DNA from: Ruminococcaceae bacterium UBA1417
GTDB lineage: Bacteria; Bacillota; Clostridia; Oscillospirales; Acutalibacteraceae
Reading direction: 5' to 3'
Length of the DNA stretch: 29,712 nucleotides
Assembly: GCA_002305575.1 (NCBI GenBank)
Contig: DBPP01000041.1
Location: forward strand, 1-29,712
Positions 22,322 through 29,712 of this stretch are shown in pieces (within the stretch, counting starts at the first letter, position 1; each line of letters begins with the position of its first letter). Below the pieces are notes generated by a model. It was not told the DNA's origin, searched no databases, and worked only from the letters and a program-made list of their open reading frames with translations. The position numbers and the translations under genes are program-made.

Positions 22322-23233
22322 ATGGGCCTGATTGTCAAAGAAATTCCAGTCAAAAGCGTCCTCACCAAATCCAATCTGCCGGTGGCGGACTACTCCGTCA
22401 ATCCCTATGTAGGCTGTGCCCATGGATGTAAATACTGCTATGCCTCTTTCATGAAGCGGTTTGCCAACCATCCGGAACCGTGGGGCGACTTTGTGGATGT
22501 GAAGCACTGGCCGGACATCAAGAACCCCAAACGGTACGCCGGTAAGGAACTGTTTATTGGCTCGGTCACCGACCCCTATCAGCCTTTGGAAGAAACAGCC
22601 CGCCGTACCCGCGCTTTGCTTGAACAGATGCAAGGCAGCGGCTGCACCGTCAGCATTTCCACCAAATCCGACCTGGTGCTGCGCGATCTGGAATTGATTA
22701 AAACCTTTCCCAACGCGCGGGTCTCCTGGTCTATCAACACGCTGGACGAAGCGTTCAAAGCGGATATGGACTGCGCCGCCAGCATCGAGCGCCGTCTTGC
22801 GGCTATGAAGGCCTTTCACGACGCCGGCGTGCGCACCACCTGCTTTATTTCGCCCATTTTCCCCGGTATCACGGATATTCCCGCCATGATCCGGCGCGCA
22901 AGGGAACAGTGCAATCTGATCTGGTTGGAAAACCTCAATTTGCGCGGCGGCTACAAGCAGGCAATCCTCGACTACATTGCCGAAAAGCACCCCAACCTGG
23001 TGCCGCTGTACGACGCCATCTATCGCAAGGGAGATCGAAGGTATTGGGCGGCGTTGGACGATCAAATGCGGCGATTCTGTCAGGAAGAAGATCTCCTGTA
23101 CGTCCGCAATGACGATTCCATTCGGCGGCCTTTCCATGCGCCGCCTATTGTGGTCAACTACTTTTTTCATGAGGAAATTATTCCATCGGCAAAGAAGAAA
23201 CGGAATAAACCTGCGCCCGTCGTTTTCGAATGA
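22322..23233 (+). CDS. Radical SAM protein, spore-photoproduct-lyase-like (mobile pair type)
   Basis: A 303-residue radical SAM enzyme. The cluster motif CxxxCxxC is Cys32-AHG-Cys36-KY-Cys39 in NPYVGCAHGCKYCYASF. Further conserved segments are GSVTDPYQPLEE, VSISTKSDLVLRD and CFISPIFPGITD, as in the SplB-related group. It most resembles the uncharacterised proteins named radical SAM mobile pair protein B, normally found beside a second radical SAM protein on mobile elements. No partner gene is visible here. The ATG at 22322 follows AAGGGGG. It has its own promoter, and a MarR-MATE operon lies downstream on the same strand. DNA repair or small-molecule modification are both possible; no function is established. 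Confidence 0.85.
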   Translation: MGLIVKEIPVKSVLTKSNLPVADYSVNPYVGCAHGCKYCYASFMKRFANHPEPWGDFVDVKHWPDIKNPKRYAGKELFIGSVTDPYQPLEETARRTRALLEQMQGSGCTVSISTKSDLVLRDLELIKTFPNARVSWSINTLDEAFKADMDCAASIERRLAAMKAFHDAGVRTTCFISPIFPGITDIPAMIRRAREQCNLIWLENLNLRGGYKQAILDYIAEKHPNLVPLYDAIYRKGDRRYWAALDDQMRRFCQEEDLLYVRNDDSIRRPFHAPPIVVNYFFHEEIIPSAKKKRNKPAPVVFE

Positions 23234-23684
23234 CGTGGTATGCTGTTGTTTTATGGCGCAACAGCACCGGTTCAGCGGAAATCAACGGCTGTTGATGCCC
23301 AGCGTTTGCTGGCCCACCAAGCTGGAATGCGATTTTGCAGCGGCTCGTGGAAGCCGCCGTGGCCGTCGACGCCTTTGAACCTGGCCCGCTGCACTTTATT
23401 CCTATCCGACCGATCCGAAGGTTTTCACACTGTAAAAGCCGTCAAAGTCACCGTTTGATAAAGCTGCAAGAGAAAGGGTAGACACATGGCCTTCCATGAT
23501 GTCTACCCTTTCTCTATGCTGAAATAGCGGTGAGGCAACTGTGGGAAAGAGACAAAGCCAGAAAGAAAATGCCGCTATGACCGGTTGCTTGACGTTGAAA
23601 CAGCGGTCATAAAACAGAGGGCATATTCGTTTCACGCCCTTCTTACGGTGTACAATTGGGTTGAAAAGTTTTGAAACATAGGAC
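23234..23684 (+). other. Non-coding or decayed stretch between radical SAM and MarR genes
   Basis: No gene is recognised here. A 72-codon frame (23240-23458) has no family resemblance, and another frame contains short protein-like pieces (LVEAAVAVDAFEPGPLHFI) interrupted by a stop. This could be debris of a lost partner gene. A long hairpin lies at 23469-23515. Further short inverted and direct repeats (ATAGCGG/CCGCTAT, ATGACCG/CGGTCAT) lie between 23520 and 23620. Confidence 0.5.
23469..23515. repeat. Long hairpin without a T run
   Basis: Arms 23469-23484 (AGAGAAAGGGTAGACA) and 23500-23515 are perfect 16-bp inverted copies. CATGG/CCATG pairs further inside after a small bulge. No T run follows on either strand, so it is unlikely to be a simple terminator. 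Confidence 0.65.
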
Positions 23685-23725
23685 TTGACAAACCGAAGAA
23701 GTTTCCATATAATTACCAATGGTAA
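23685..23725 (+). promoter_or_regulatory. Promoter and MarR-type operator of the MarR-MATE operon
   Basis: TTGACA (23685-23690), 17 bases, TATAAT (23708-23713): a perfect consensus. TTACC-AAT-GGTAA (23713-23725) is a dyad beginning at the last base of the -10 and covering the predicted start site. This is where an autorepressing MarR protein would bind. Confidence 0.8.
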
Positions 23726-23749
23726 CTATCATGCGAGGAGAGGAAAACC

Positions 23750-24199
23750 ATGGATATTCAAACGATCAAAGCGATGTTCGATGCCTGTTACCAGGCTAAA
23801 CGGATTCGAGATTTGCTTCCGACGCTTCCAAAGGGCGTTACACCGTCTTATATTCATTATTTGGATACGATTGAATCCTTGGAGCAACGGGGTACCCAAG
23901 TCAAGGTATCGGATATCAGCGACACGCTGAACCTTCCCCGCCCAGGTGTGACCCGAACCGTGAAGGAGATGGAGTCCAAAGGCTATCTGTACAAGCGTAC
24001 TTCTACAAAGGATGGACGTATCACTTATATTTCCATCACAGAGGCAGGAAAACAGCTGTCCGAAAAATACAACAAACAGTATTTCAGCCTCTTGGCTCCC
24101 TTTCTGGAAGCTATTCCCGAAGAAGATGTCCATTGCACCATTCAAACGATTGAACGGTTTTATCGCGTCATGACTGAAAGGAGAATTTCTGTTGAATAA
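23750..24199 (+). CDS. MarR family transcriptional regulator
   Basis: A 149-residue winged-helix repressor. The recognition helix region is VSDISDTLNLPRPGVTRTVKEME (about 52-75) and the wing YKRTSTKDGRITYISITEAG (about 80-100), with dimerisation helices at both ends. The family usually represses an adjacent efflux or detoxification gene until a phenolic or antibiotic ligand binds. The ATG at 23750 follows GAGGAGAGG. The MATE start overlaps its 3' end by 8 bases, and a dyad lies on its promoter, so autorepression and control of the exporter are likely. Confidence 0.93.
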   Translation: MDIQTIKAMFDACYQAKRIRDLLPTLPKGVTPSYIHYLDTIESLEQRGTQVKVSDISDTLNLPRPGVTRTVKEMESKGYLYKRTSTKDGRITYISITEAGKQLSEKYNKQYFSLLAPFLEAIPEEDVHCTIQTIERFYRVMTERRISVE

Positions 24200-25541
24200 G
24201 CAAAACGCCGATTTTACACAGGGCAGTATTCTAAAGAAGCTGTTTTGGTTCATGGTTCCCATTCTGGGGGCCCTTATTTTGCAGGCCGCTTACGGCGCCG
24301 TTGACTTGCTGGTTGTGGGACGGTTTGGTTCCACATCTGGGCTTTCGGCAGTGTCCACAGGAAGCCAGGTCTTAAATTTAGTCACATTTGTGGTAACACA
24401 GCTTGCCATGGGTATTACCGTGTTGATTGCACGGTATTTAGGGGAAAAGAAACCTGAAAAAATTGGTCCCGTCCTTGGCGGAGCCGTCGTCGTGTTTGCG
24501 TTGATTTCTGTAGGATTGTGCGTACTGCTGGTGGGATTTGCCAGACCCATCTCCATACTTGTGCAGGCACCGGAAGAATCCCTGGATTTGACCGTAAGCT
24601 ACGTGCGCATCTGTGGCGCTGGCATTTTCTTTATCGTGGCCTATAATCTGCTTTCCGCCATTTTCCGCGGACTCGGCGACAGCAAATCGCCACTGCTATT
24701 TGTTCTCGTGGCCTGCATAGTCAATATCGTAGGCGATCTTTTGCTGGTGGCCGGGCTTCACATGGATGCGGCAGGCGCAGCGCTCGCCACAGTCTTTGCC
24801 CAAACTGTCAGCGTCGTGTGCGCGGTCATCATGCTTTTCAAAAAGAAGCTTCCCTTTTCTGTCACCAGGAAAGATTTTCGATTCAATGCACAATGTAGAG
24901 CTTTTCTTCGAATCGGTTTGCCGCTGGCCCTGCAGGAATGTTTGACCCAGCTTTCTTTTCTGGCTCTGTGCGCCTTCGTCAACCGCCTTGGTCTGGAGGC
25001 TTCTTCCGGTTATGGGGTAGCCAGCAAAATCGTAAACTTTGCCATGTTGGTTCCTAGCGCTCTGATGCAGTCCATGGCGTCTTTTGTTTCCCAGAACGTG
25101 GGGGCGGGAAATCCCAAGCGTGCGAAGCAATCCATGTTTACAGGAATTGGCGTGGGGCTTGCCTTTGGCTGCGCGGTATTTGCTCTAGTGATGTTAAAAG
25201 GCGATATGCTTGCCGGATTTTTCTCCACAGATGCAGCGGTGATTCAAAAGGGATTTGATTACTTAAAAGGGTTTGCGCCGGAAACCATCGTAACGGCTGT
25301 TCTGTTCAGTATGATCGGCTATTTCAACGGCAATCAAAAGGCAATTTGGGTCATGATTCAGGGACTTGTCCAAACGCTTCTCGTCCGTCTTCCCATGGCA
25401 TATATTATGAGCATTCAACCAAACGCCAGCCTTACGTTAATCGGTCTGGCCGCACCCACATCGACGGCAGTTGGCATTCTTTTGAATATTGGATTTTATA
25501 TTTACCTAAATCGACGGCAGACCGGTGCGTTAAGAACATGA
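24192..25541 (+). CDS. MATE family efflux transporter
   Basis: A 449-residue multidrug/toxin exporter with 12 predicted helices. Marker segments are LILQAAYGAVDLLVVGRFGSTSGLSAVS in helix 1, FRGLGDSKSPLL, GAALATVFAQTVSVV and ASFVSQNVGAGNPKRAKQS in the second half. It is of the NorM/DinF-like kind and differs clearly from the MATE at 19275-20696. The start is TTG 24192: AAGGAG lies eight bases before it, and it overlaps the MarR stop, so translation is probably coupled. It is the likely effector of the MarR operon, and its substrate may relate to the radical SAM enzyme upstream (inference). Confidence 0.92.
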   Translation: MNKQNADFTQGSILKKLFWFMVPILGALILQAAYGAVDLLVVGRFGSTSGLSAVSTGSQVLNLVTFVVTQLAMGITVLIARYLGEKKPEKIGPVLGGAVVVFALISVGLCVLLVGFARPISILVQAPEESLDLTVSYVRICGAGIFFIVAYNLLSAIFRGLGDSKSPLLFVLVACIVNIVGDLLLVAGLHMDAAGAALATVFAQTVSVVCAVIMLFKKKLPFSVTRKDFRFNAQCRAFLRIGLPLALQECLTQLSFLALCAFVNRLGLEASSGYGVASKIVNFAMLVPSALMQSMASFVSQNVGAGNPKRAKQSMFTGIGVGLAFGCAVFALVMLKGDMLAGFFSTDAAVIQKGFDYLKGFAPETIVTAVLFSMIGYFNGNQKAIWVMIQGLVQTLLVRLPMAYIMSIQPNASLTLIGLAAPTSTAVGILLNIGFYIYLNRRQTGALRT

Positions 25542-25644
25542 GCCTCTCCTTTTCATGAAAAGAGAAAAACCGTCATCAACAATCAAAACCACTTGTAAAA
25601 GGCGTCCGTCAAGAAGAAACAGACGCAAAAAACGCCAGAGAATT

Positions 25645-25681
25645 GAAAGCCCAGTTCGGTCTTGTACTGAACTGGGCTTTC
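25645..25681 (+). terminator. Probable terminator after the MarR-MATE operon
   Basis: GAAAGCCCAGTTC (25645-25657) pairs perfectly with GAACTGGGCTTTC (25669-25681). The stem ends in TTTC rather than a longer T run, so efficiency is uncertain. Confidence 0.6.
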
Positions 25682-26183
25682 ATCGCCCAAGACAGCTGCT
25701 GACCACCTGTTATCGCCGCAATGTACATACAAATCTAACGGCAAGTGGACGTCCTCTGTCGTCGCTCATCCAAAGCCGAGGTAAAGTTCTGCCTTCCCCC
25801 ACCGTTCAATGCTTCTCCACCCTCTTGAGCTCCATCCAATTTCTCTTTGCAATCGGCAACATCCGGCCTTTGCCCACCCTCCCCCTACAACAAAAAATCC
25901 AAACCCATTGCCAACCGGCAAAAAGTTCAGATTTGATTGTTGCGGGCAATCACCGTTATTTTACCTTTTGAACTTTAGGCGGTACATTTTGCGATAATAG
26001 GGGGTGCAAACGCAGCAATATCTTTTCCGTTCGTGCAGGAGAGCCAGGCTTATGGTTCAGCGTCGGGTGCGGCTTCGATTGCCCTACTCAAAAAACAGCA
26101 CGGGAGACACAGAAGGCAGGCGATTTGTTGATTGCTTTGTGCTCATGGCCACACGGTATTATTTTGTTTGGATTAACACTCCA
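25682..26183. other. About 500 bases without a recognised gene
   Basis: Open frames here (for example 25555-25971 and the start of 26004-26573 on the plus strand) have low-complexity, arginine/proline-rich translations and no ribosome sites. I see no motif, no clear repeat and no tRNA. It may be decayed mobile-element sequence. Confidence 0.5.
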
Positions 26184-27500
26184 TTACTTCTCTTCATCGT
26201 CCAGCGCACCGAGGGCATCCTCATAGGCTTTCCGGTATTTGCCGGCCTTTTCATCCCGCAGGAATTTTCTTCTGCTGTATTCCTGCGTGCCCAGATTTCC
26301 GGCCAGATAATTTTCCTCGTTGGTATATGTATTTTTGTCCAGCAGGGCATTGACGGCGCGCTCCCGGTCGTCCAGGCTTCTCATCTTTGCCTCGTACTCG
26401 GCGCGCAGCTTTTGTTCCTTTTCGGCCCGCATTTGCTGCTTCAGTTGGTGTTCCTCTTCCTCAAAATATCTGTCCTCTCGCTCCAGCCTGCGTTTCGCAG
26501 CGCCGGCCTCGTACTCGCGCATCTCCTGCTCGACTTGCGCCTGCTTTGCATAGGCATTGTTCAGCAACTGTGAATATGCTTTTTCTACTGCTCGATCCCG
26601 GGCGGTATCGGGGAAATGACTGTAAACCTTCTCCCGAAGTTCCTTTGAGTCCATGATCGTGTAACGATTGATGTAACCGCCGCGCTTGAGAAGGATTGCT
26701 GTGCCGCGGTCCATGTATTCCTTGGCCTTGTCGTACAGCCCCTGTGCCTCCAAATATTTCGCCGTTCTGGAGTGGAAACCGTACGCATAATCGGCCCACA
26801 ATTTCTCGGGATCGAATGTTTTTCCCTTTCCCCAATTTTTATCGTCAATGCCGTTAATCGGCTTTTCACTCAGTTCATATTTCCCCCGCTGGAATTCCTC
26901 AAACATCAGGTCAGCCATGCGCTGGTCCAACAGCGCAATTTCTACTGTTCCTTCGCTGTGGGTGAGATCGATGTCGGCCCGCTCCCGTTCGATAGCCCAT
27001 CCCGTTTCCGCATCTCCCGGCATCAGATACTGTTTGCCGTCCGGGCCTACCATCTTGACAGCCGAGCGTTTTACATTACGCATATTACGTTTGTGGGTTC
27101 TCCAGACATCTAAACCAGCCAACAGACAAAAAAGATAGAAAAGGGCGCTGCCACCCAGAAGGATTGTGTTGCCCAGCCCAATCTCTTCAAAAGGCCACGT
27201 GATGAGAAAGATTTTCCCATCATGGATGAGAACATTATAGTAAAACACGATCGTGCAGCCCACAAGTTGGATCAAAGTATTCAGACGCTTCATCCACACT
27301 TCTCTGCGGCTGTCCAGAACATTCGGGATTGACATGAAGAAGTTCGCCACCATGGCGACCCAGGTTACGACGAAGGCCAGCGGCCAGTGAACCCAAAACG
27401 TGAGATACACGGCCAGCCCGAACAGCGCCAGCGTGAGAGTAAATGCGAAAATTCCATATTGCTTTTTCCTTTTTAATATGAATGGAAATACTCTGCCCAT
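26184..27500 (-). CDS. Four-helix membrane protein with charged coiled-coil tail, unknown function
   Basis: A 438-residue protein. Four hydrophobic segments (about 16-34, 39-57, 76-92 and 112-131) are followed by a soluble region of about 300 residues. Within that, residues 145-290 are mixed and include GGYINRYTIMDSKELREKVYSHFPDTARDRA. Residues about 290-395 are strongly charged and heptad-like, rich in E, K, R and Q (YEAGAAKRRLEREDRYFEEEE), indicating a coiled coil. The ATG at 27500 has a perfect AGGAGG. I recognise no family. It sits alone between the gene-free stretch and the recombinase stub, in accessory DNA, so it may be cargo of a mobile element. Confidence 0.82.
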   Translation of the reverse strand: MGRVFPFILKRKKQYGIFAFTLTLALFGLAVYLTFWVHWPLAFVVTWVAMVANFFMSIPNVLDSRREVWMKRLNTLIQLVGCTIVFYYNVLIHDGKIFLITWPFEEIGLGNTILLGGSALFYLFCLLAGLDVWRTHKRNMRNVKRSAVKMVGPDGKQYLMPGDAETGWAIERERADIDLTHSEGTVEIALLDQRMADLMFEEFQRGKYELSEKPINGIDDKNWGKGKTFDPEKLWADYAYGFHSRTAKYLEAQGLYDKAKEYMDRGTAILLKRGGYINRYTIMDSKELREKVYSHFPDTARDRAVEKAYSQLLNNAYAKQAQVEQEMREYEAGAAKRRLEREDRYFEEEEHQLKQQMRAEKEQKLRAEYEAKMRSLDDRERAVNALLDKNTYTNEENYLAGNLGTQEYSRRKFLRDEKAGKYRKAYEDALGALDDEEK

Positions 27501-27684
27501 TTTTATTCCTCCTGACCGAACCTATAATGGGATCTGCTTATACAATAGTTTAACATATCCACACCGTAAACTCAATAAACAGTCGCCACACAAACAACAA
27601 TTTCCGTGCTGCCAATAACCGAATAAGCGCCGAAAAAATCCGTCTGAAAAGTACGCCCAACGGGCTTCCCGCTTCTTGTTCAGT

Positions 27685-28143
27685 TTACATGAAAAGCAAA
27701 GGGTTATAACATGGGCAAAAAGAAAAGCACTGCAATTTTGATACGCATTGTATCAAAATTGCGGTGCTTCTTGGTGGAGCTATGCCCTCAATATCCGAAC
27801 ACTCGATAGTGAGGGTGTTGTTCCCCGAAATGTTAAAGGTCAGCACGATTCTTCGACCATTCCCATCATCGTCATAGACGAAGACCGAGTTTACCAGCGT
27901 GTCGATGATTCTTCGCTGATACTCAATATCCTGTATATCGCCGCTCTTGAACGATGTGAGCCAGTACACAATGCGCTCCTTCGACAAGAGCGGCTTTTTC
28001 ATTTCCTCACGAGCAATTTGACCTTCGATGTTCAAGCGTTCCAGCTCAAGCTCCTCAAGTCGTTCTTTCGTACTCGATGTGATAATACCCTGTTCGATGG
28101 CAGACATGAGGTTCTTTATCTTCTTATTTACATCTTTCAACAT
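27685..28143 (-). pseudogene. C-terminal remnant of a large serine recombinase
   Basis: About 150 residues. They begin with a coiled-coil segment (VNKKIKNLMSAIEQG...LELERLNIEGQI) and continue KERIVYWLTSFKSGDIQDIEYQRRIIDTLVNSVFVYDDD...TFNISG. This is the diagnostic C-terminal part of Tn4451/phage-type large serine recombinases. The catalytic N-terminal domain, the recombinase domain and the zinc ribbon (about 350 residues) are missing. An in-frame stop lies a short way upstream of the first methionine. The frame runs through a strong hairpin at 27725-27769, so its last 20 or so residues are probably not native. The stub faces prophage genes and marks an old or rearranged integration boundary. 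Confidence 0.82.
27712..27769 (-). terminator. Strong hairpin/terminator at the recombinase 3' end
   Basis: Arms 27725-27744 and 27750-27769 pair over 20 positions with one wobble and a 5-base loop. On the minus strand a T-rich tail (TTTTCTTTTT) follows. It lies within the open frame of the recombinase remnant. Confidence 0.7.
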
Positions 28144-28145
28144 TC

Positions 28146-28316
28146 CTTGCAGACCTACGAGAAGACACTCGTGGAAACCCGGAGATTGATGTTACGGATA
28201 TTGTGTACCAAGAAAATGAGTTCTATTCCGACATGAAGGTGAACATTTACAGGCACACGATAAACTTCAAACAGTCTTTTTCTGGACGAGTGACAGCTCG
28301 AAGGAAGGGAGGTTAA
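28146..28316 (+). pseudogene. 3' end of a phage gene, truncated
   Basis: An open frame ending at TAA 28314-28316 reads FLADLREDTRGNPEIDVTD and then IVYQENEFYSDMKVNIYRH, finishing in RVTARRKGG. It has no start codon context, and its upstream part is replaced by the recombinase remnant on the other strand. Its position just before two tail-region genes suggests a phage structural protein. I cannot name it. Confidence 0.45.
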
Positions 28317-28318
28317 GT

Positions 28319-28744
28319 ATGGCGTGGTCTACACCTAAAACCGATTGGAACGGGGAAACAGTCGATGGTGTTTACATCGGAGACAGATTCAATGCCGTTG
28401 ACTTCAATCGGATAAAAAACAACCTCGAATACCTTCGTGAGCTGGCAATCAAGATGTACGAGGAGTTTTCGATACAGTCTCTCGGGAGTGATCGAACGCC
28501 GAAGGATTTCTTCTATGCTGACGAAATCAATGCTCTGGAAGACAATCTGAAAACCATCAACAATAACAGCTTGAAAAGGTCTTATGGCAATGTTCCAGTC
28601 TATGTCGATAACGGGAACACGATGGATTTTAAGGAATTGAACAGACTGGAAAGTGCCATTCTCGACCTTTATGAAAAGCTCACGAATGAGTACGAAGGGA
28701 GGAGAATGTTTACATGGAATTTTGGAATGAAGGGAGGGCTGTAA
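28319..28744 (+). CDS. Phage tail-region protein, unknown function
   Basis: A 141-residue protein starting MAWSTPKTDWNGETV, with FNAVDFNRIKNNLEYLRELAIKMYEEF in the first half and an apparent second copy of the pattern (FFYADEINALEDNL, MDFKELNRLESAILDLYEKL). Such proteins occur between baseplate/fibre and lysis genes of Clostridia phages. The ATG follows GGGAGG six bases upstream. The stop is immediately followed by the ATG of the next gene, so these form one late operon. It shares an N-terminal pattern with the next protein. Confidence 0.7.
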   Translation: MAWSTPKTDWNGETVDGVYIGDRFNAVDFNRIKNNLEYLRELAIKMYEEFSIQSLGSDRTPKDFFYADEINALEDNLKTINNNSLKRSYGNVPVYVDNGNTMDFKELNRLESAILDLYEKLTNEYEGRRMFTWNFGMKGGL

Positions 28745-29419
28745 ATGGCGTGGACATTACTGCCTACTGATTATACGGACGCTGTGTGGAGCGGTCTCAA
28801 AAAGTATAGTCAGGTTGATAATTCAGACGGAACGGTGTCCTTCCAAGATGTTACGGTCTACACCAATAAGGAGAAATCCTTCTTCGGTGCAAAGGACGCA
28901 AACCGAATGAATGAAGCCCTCAATTACATCATGTCCATGCTGGAAAGCGGGACTGACTTGTATGAGGAGTTCCAGACATATTTCACCACACAGAAACAGC
29001 TCTTTGAGAGTGCCGGGGACAAGGTTATTGAGAATGTTCGTGCGCTTACCAATGCGGAGTACGATTCCTATGTCACCTATGTTGCGGATTTGAAAGAGCG
29101 TGGAGATTCCTCTCTTGCCGAAATCGAGCAGACCTATGAGGAACACATGACTTCCTATGAGAGTGAGCAGAAGAAAGCGTTCGATACATGGTTTGATACC
29201 ATCAAAGGCCAGTTGTCGGAAGATGTTATGATATGGAGAACTTGCGATCTGTCTCCGCTGGCATATCTCATTCCAGCGGTTGCCGCAGAGACCGCCACAG
29301 GCACAGGTTTCTATTATGCCAAAGCGAAAGTCGAAAACCGTATAAAGCTGATGAAGCACTATAAGGTTGAACCGACAGAGCAATCATTCAACGAACAAGG
29401 AGGATATTACAATGGTTGA
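28745..29419 (+). CDS. Phage tail-region protein with coiled-coil middle, unknown function
   Basis: A 224-residue protein starting MAWTLLPTDYTDAVWSGLKK. It contains FFGAKDANRMNEALNYI and LYEEFQTYF, related to the preceding protein. Residues about 85-160 are helical and charged (tail-fibre-like coiled coil), and the C-terminus is LSPLAYLIPAVAAETATGTGFYYAKAKVENR. It starts right after the previous stop, with GGGAGGG as ribosome site, and overlaps the holin start by 8 bases. Its likely role is in the tail tip or fibre. Confidence 0.7.
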   Translation: MAWTLLPTDYTDAVWSGLKKYSQVDNSDGTVSFQDVTVYTNKEKSFFGAKDANRMNEALNYIMSMLESGTDLYEEFQTYFTTQKQLFESAGDKVIENVRALTNAEYDSYVTYVADLKERGDSSLAEIEQTYEEHMTSYESEQKKAFDTWFDTIKGQLSEDVMIWRTCDLSPLAYLIPAVAAETATGTGFYYAKAKVENRIKLMKHYKVEPTEQSFNEQGGYYNG

Positions 29420-29712
29420 TTTGACGCAGATTGTGGTCGCAATTCTGACCCTCATTTTCTCTCTGGTTTCCGCATTTCTGATTCCGTACATCAAGACGAA
29501 GGTGACTGCGGAACAGCTCGAGACCATCAAGTTTTGGGTGAACATCGCCGTGGAAGCGGCAGAAATGATCTATGTCGGCACAGGCCGTGGTGAGGAAAAG
29601 AAAGCCTATGTGGTTGAATTTCTGAACAGCAAGGGTTTCCATCTCGACACCGCCGAGATCGACAATATTATCGAAGCCGCTGTCCTTGAGCTGAAACTCG
29701 CCACAGAAAAGA
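29412..29712 (+). CDS. Phage holin, LL-H family (cut by window edge)
   Basis: The first 100 residues are visible. One N-terminal transmembrane segment (about 6-25, IVVAILTLIFSLVSAFLIPY) is followed by a soluble helical part. The sequence TAEQLETIKFWVNIAVEAAEMIYVG, then GRGEEKKAYVVEFLNSKGFHLD, is typical of the phage LL-H holin family. The protein would permeabilise the membrane to release an endolysin, whose gene should follow beyond the edge. It overlaps the preceding gene (ATGGTTGA) and has AGGAGG upstream. Confidence 0.85.
   Translation, partial: MVDLTQIVVAILTLIFSLVSAFLIPYIKTKVTAEQLETIKFWVNIAVEAAEMIYVGTGRGEEKKAYVVEFLNSKGFHLDTAEIDNIIEAAVLELKLATEK

Noticed and set aside
22211..23170. A 319-codon open frame on the minus strand
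   Set aside because: It is antisense to the radical SAM gene with its intact CxxxCxxC motif.
25555..25971. A 138-codon open frame after the second MATE gene
   Set aside because: It has no ribosome site and a highly basic, proline-rich translation, and its beginning overlaps the terminator region of the MATE operon.
27748..28236. A 162-codon open frame on the plus strand
   Set aside because: It is antisense to the serine recombinase remnant; its translation has no recognisable domain.
1..29712. tRNA, rRNA or CRISPR array
   Set aside because: I looked for T-loop motifs, rRNA-like stretches and regularly spaced repeats on both strands and saw none.

Overview
The window looks like chromosomal DNA of a GC-rich Clostridia, most likely an uncultured gut Oscillospirales (Ruminococcaceae/Oscillospiraceae type). 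This is an inference. It rests on AGGAGG-type ribosome binding sites, many textbook housekeeping-sigma promoters (TTGaca-17-TATAaT), a DUF4317 protein, and the carbohydrate and efflux families present. No rRNA, tRNA or CRISPR array was seen.

Bases 1-19270 are compact and GC-rich. At the left edge is an ABC ATPase gene that breaks off inside Walker B. A sugar-catabolism region follows: GNAT acetyltransferase, GH31 glycosidase and AraC regulator leftward, then a Gfo/Idh/MocA dehydrogenase and a TIM-barrel sugar isomerase/epimerase rightward. Next come a small membrane protein, an ArsC/Spx-like protein, a Na/Pi cotransporter with a long leader containing a terminator, and a nitroreductase. An XRE regulator then faces a short, sharply terminated transcript across a two-operator region, followed by a DUF4317 protein. 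A second sugar module has a TIM-barrel protein leftward and a TIM-barrel plus Gfo/Idh/MocA pair rightward, then an MFS transporter, a tandem DJ-1/PfpI protein, an RpiR regulator and a GluQ-like synthetase.

The two dehydrogenase plus TIM-barrel pairs, with GH31, MFS, AraC and RpiR, are best read as import and oxidative dismantling of an unusual glycoside. They could act through 3-oxo-sugar intermediates, as in known Gfo/Idh/MocA plus xylose-isomerase-like systems; the substrate cannot be read from sequence.

Bases 19275-29712 become progressively more accessory. A MATE exporter is followed by the fused remnants of a P-type ATPase and a TetR regulator, and a Cys-rich protein of unknown function. 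A cassette with its own promoters carries a spore-photoproduct-lyase-like radical SAM enzyme, a MarR regulator and a second MATE exporter. Then come about 640 bases without a recognisable gene, a four-helix membrane protein with a charged coiled-coil tail, the C-terminal stub of a large serine recombinase, and the tail end of a prophage: a gene remnant, two related tail-region proteins and an LL-H-type holin cut by the window edge.

The features I rate most worth following are the XRE/short-RNA switch (10063-10325), the attenuator-like leader of the Na/Pi transporter (7257-7526), the exact two-fold DJ-1 fusion, the paired dehydrogenase/TIM-barrel modules, and the radical SAM-MarR-MATE cassette.
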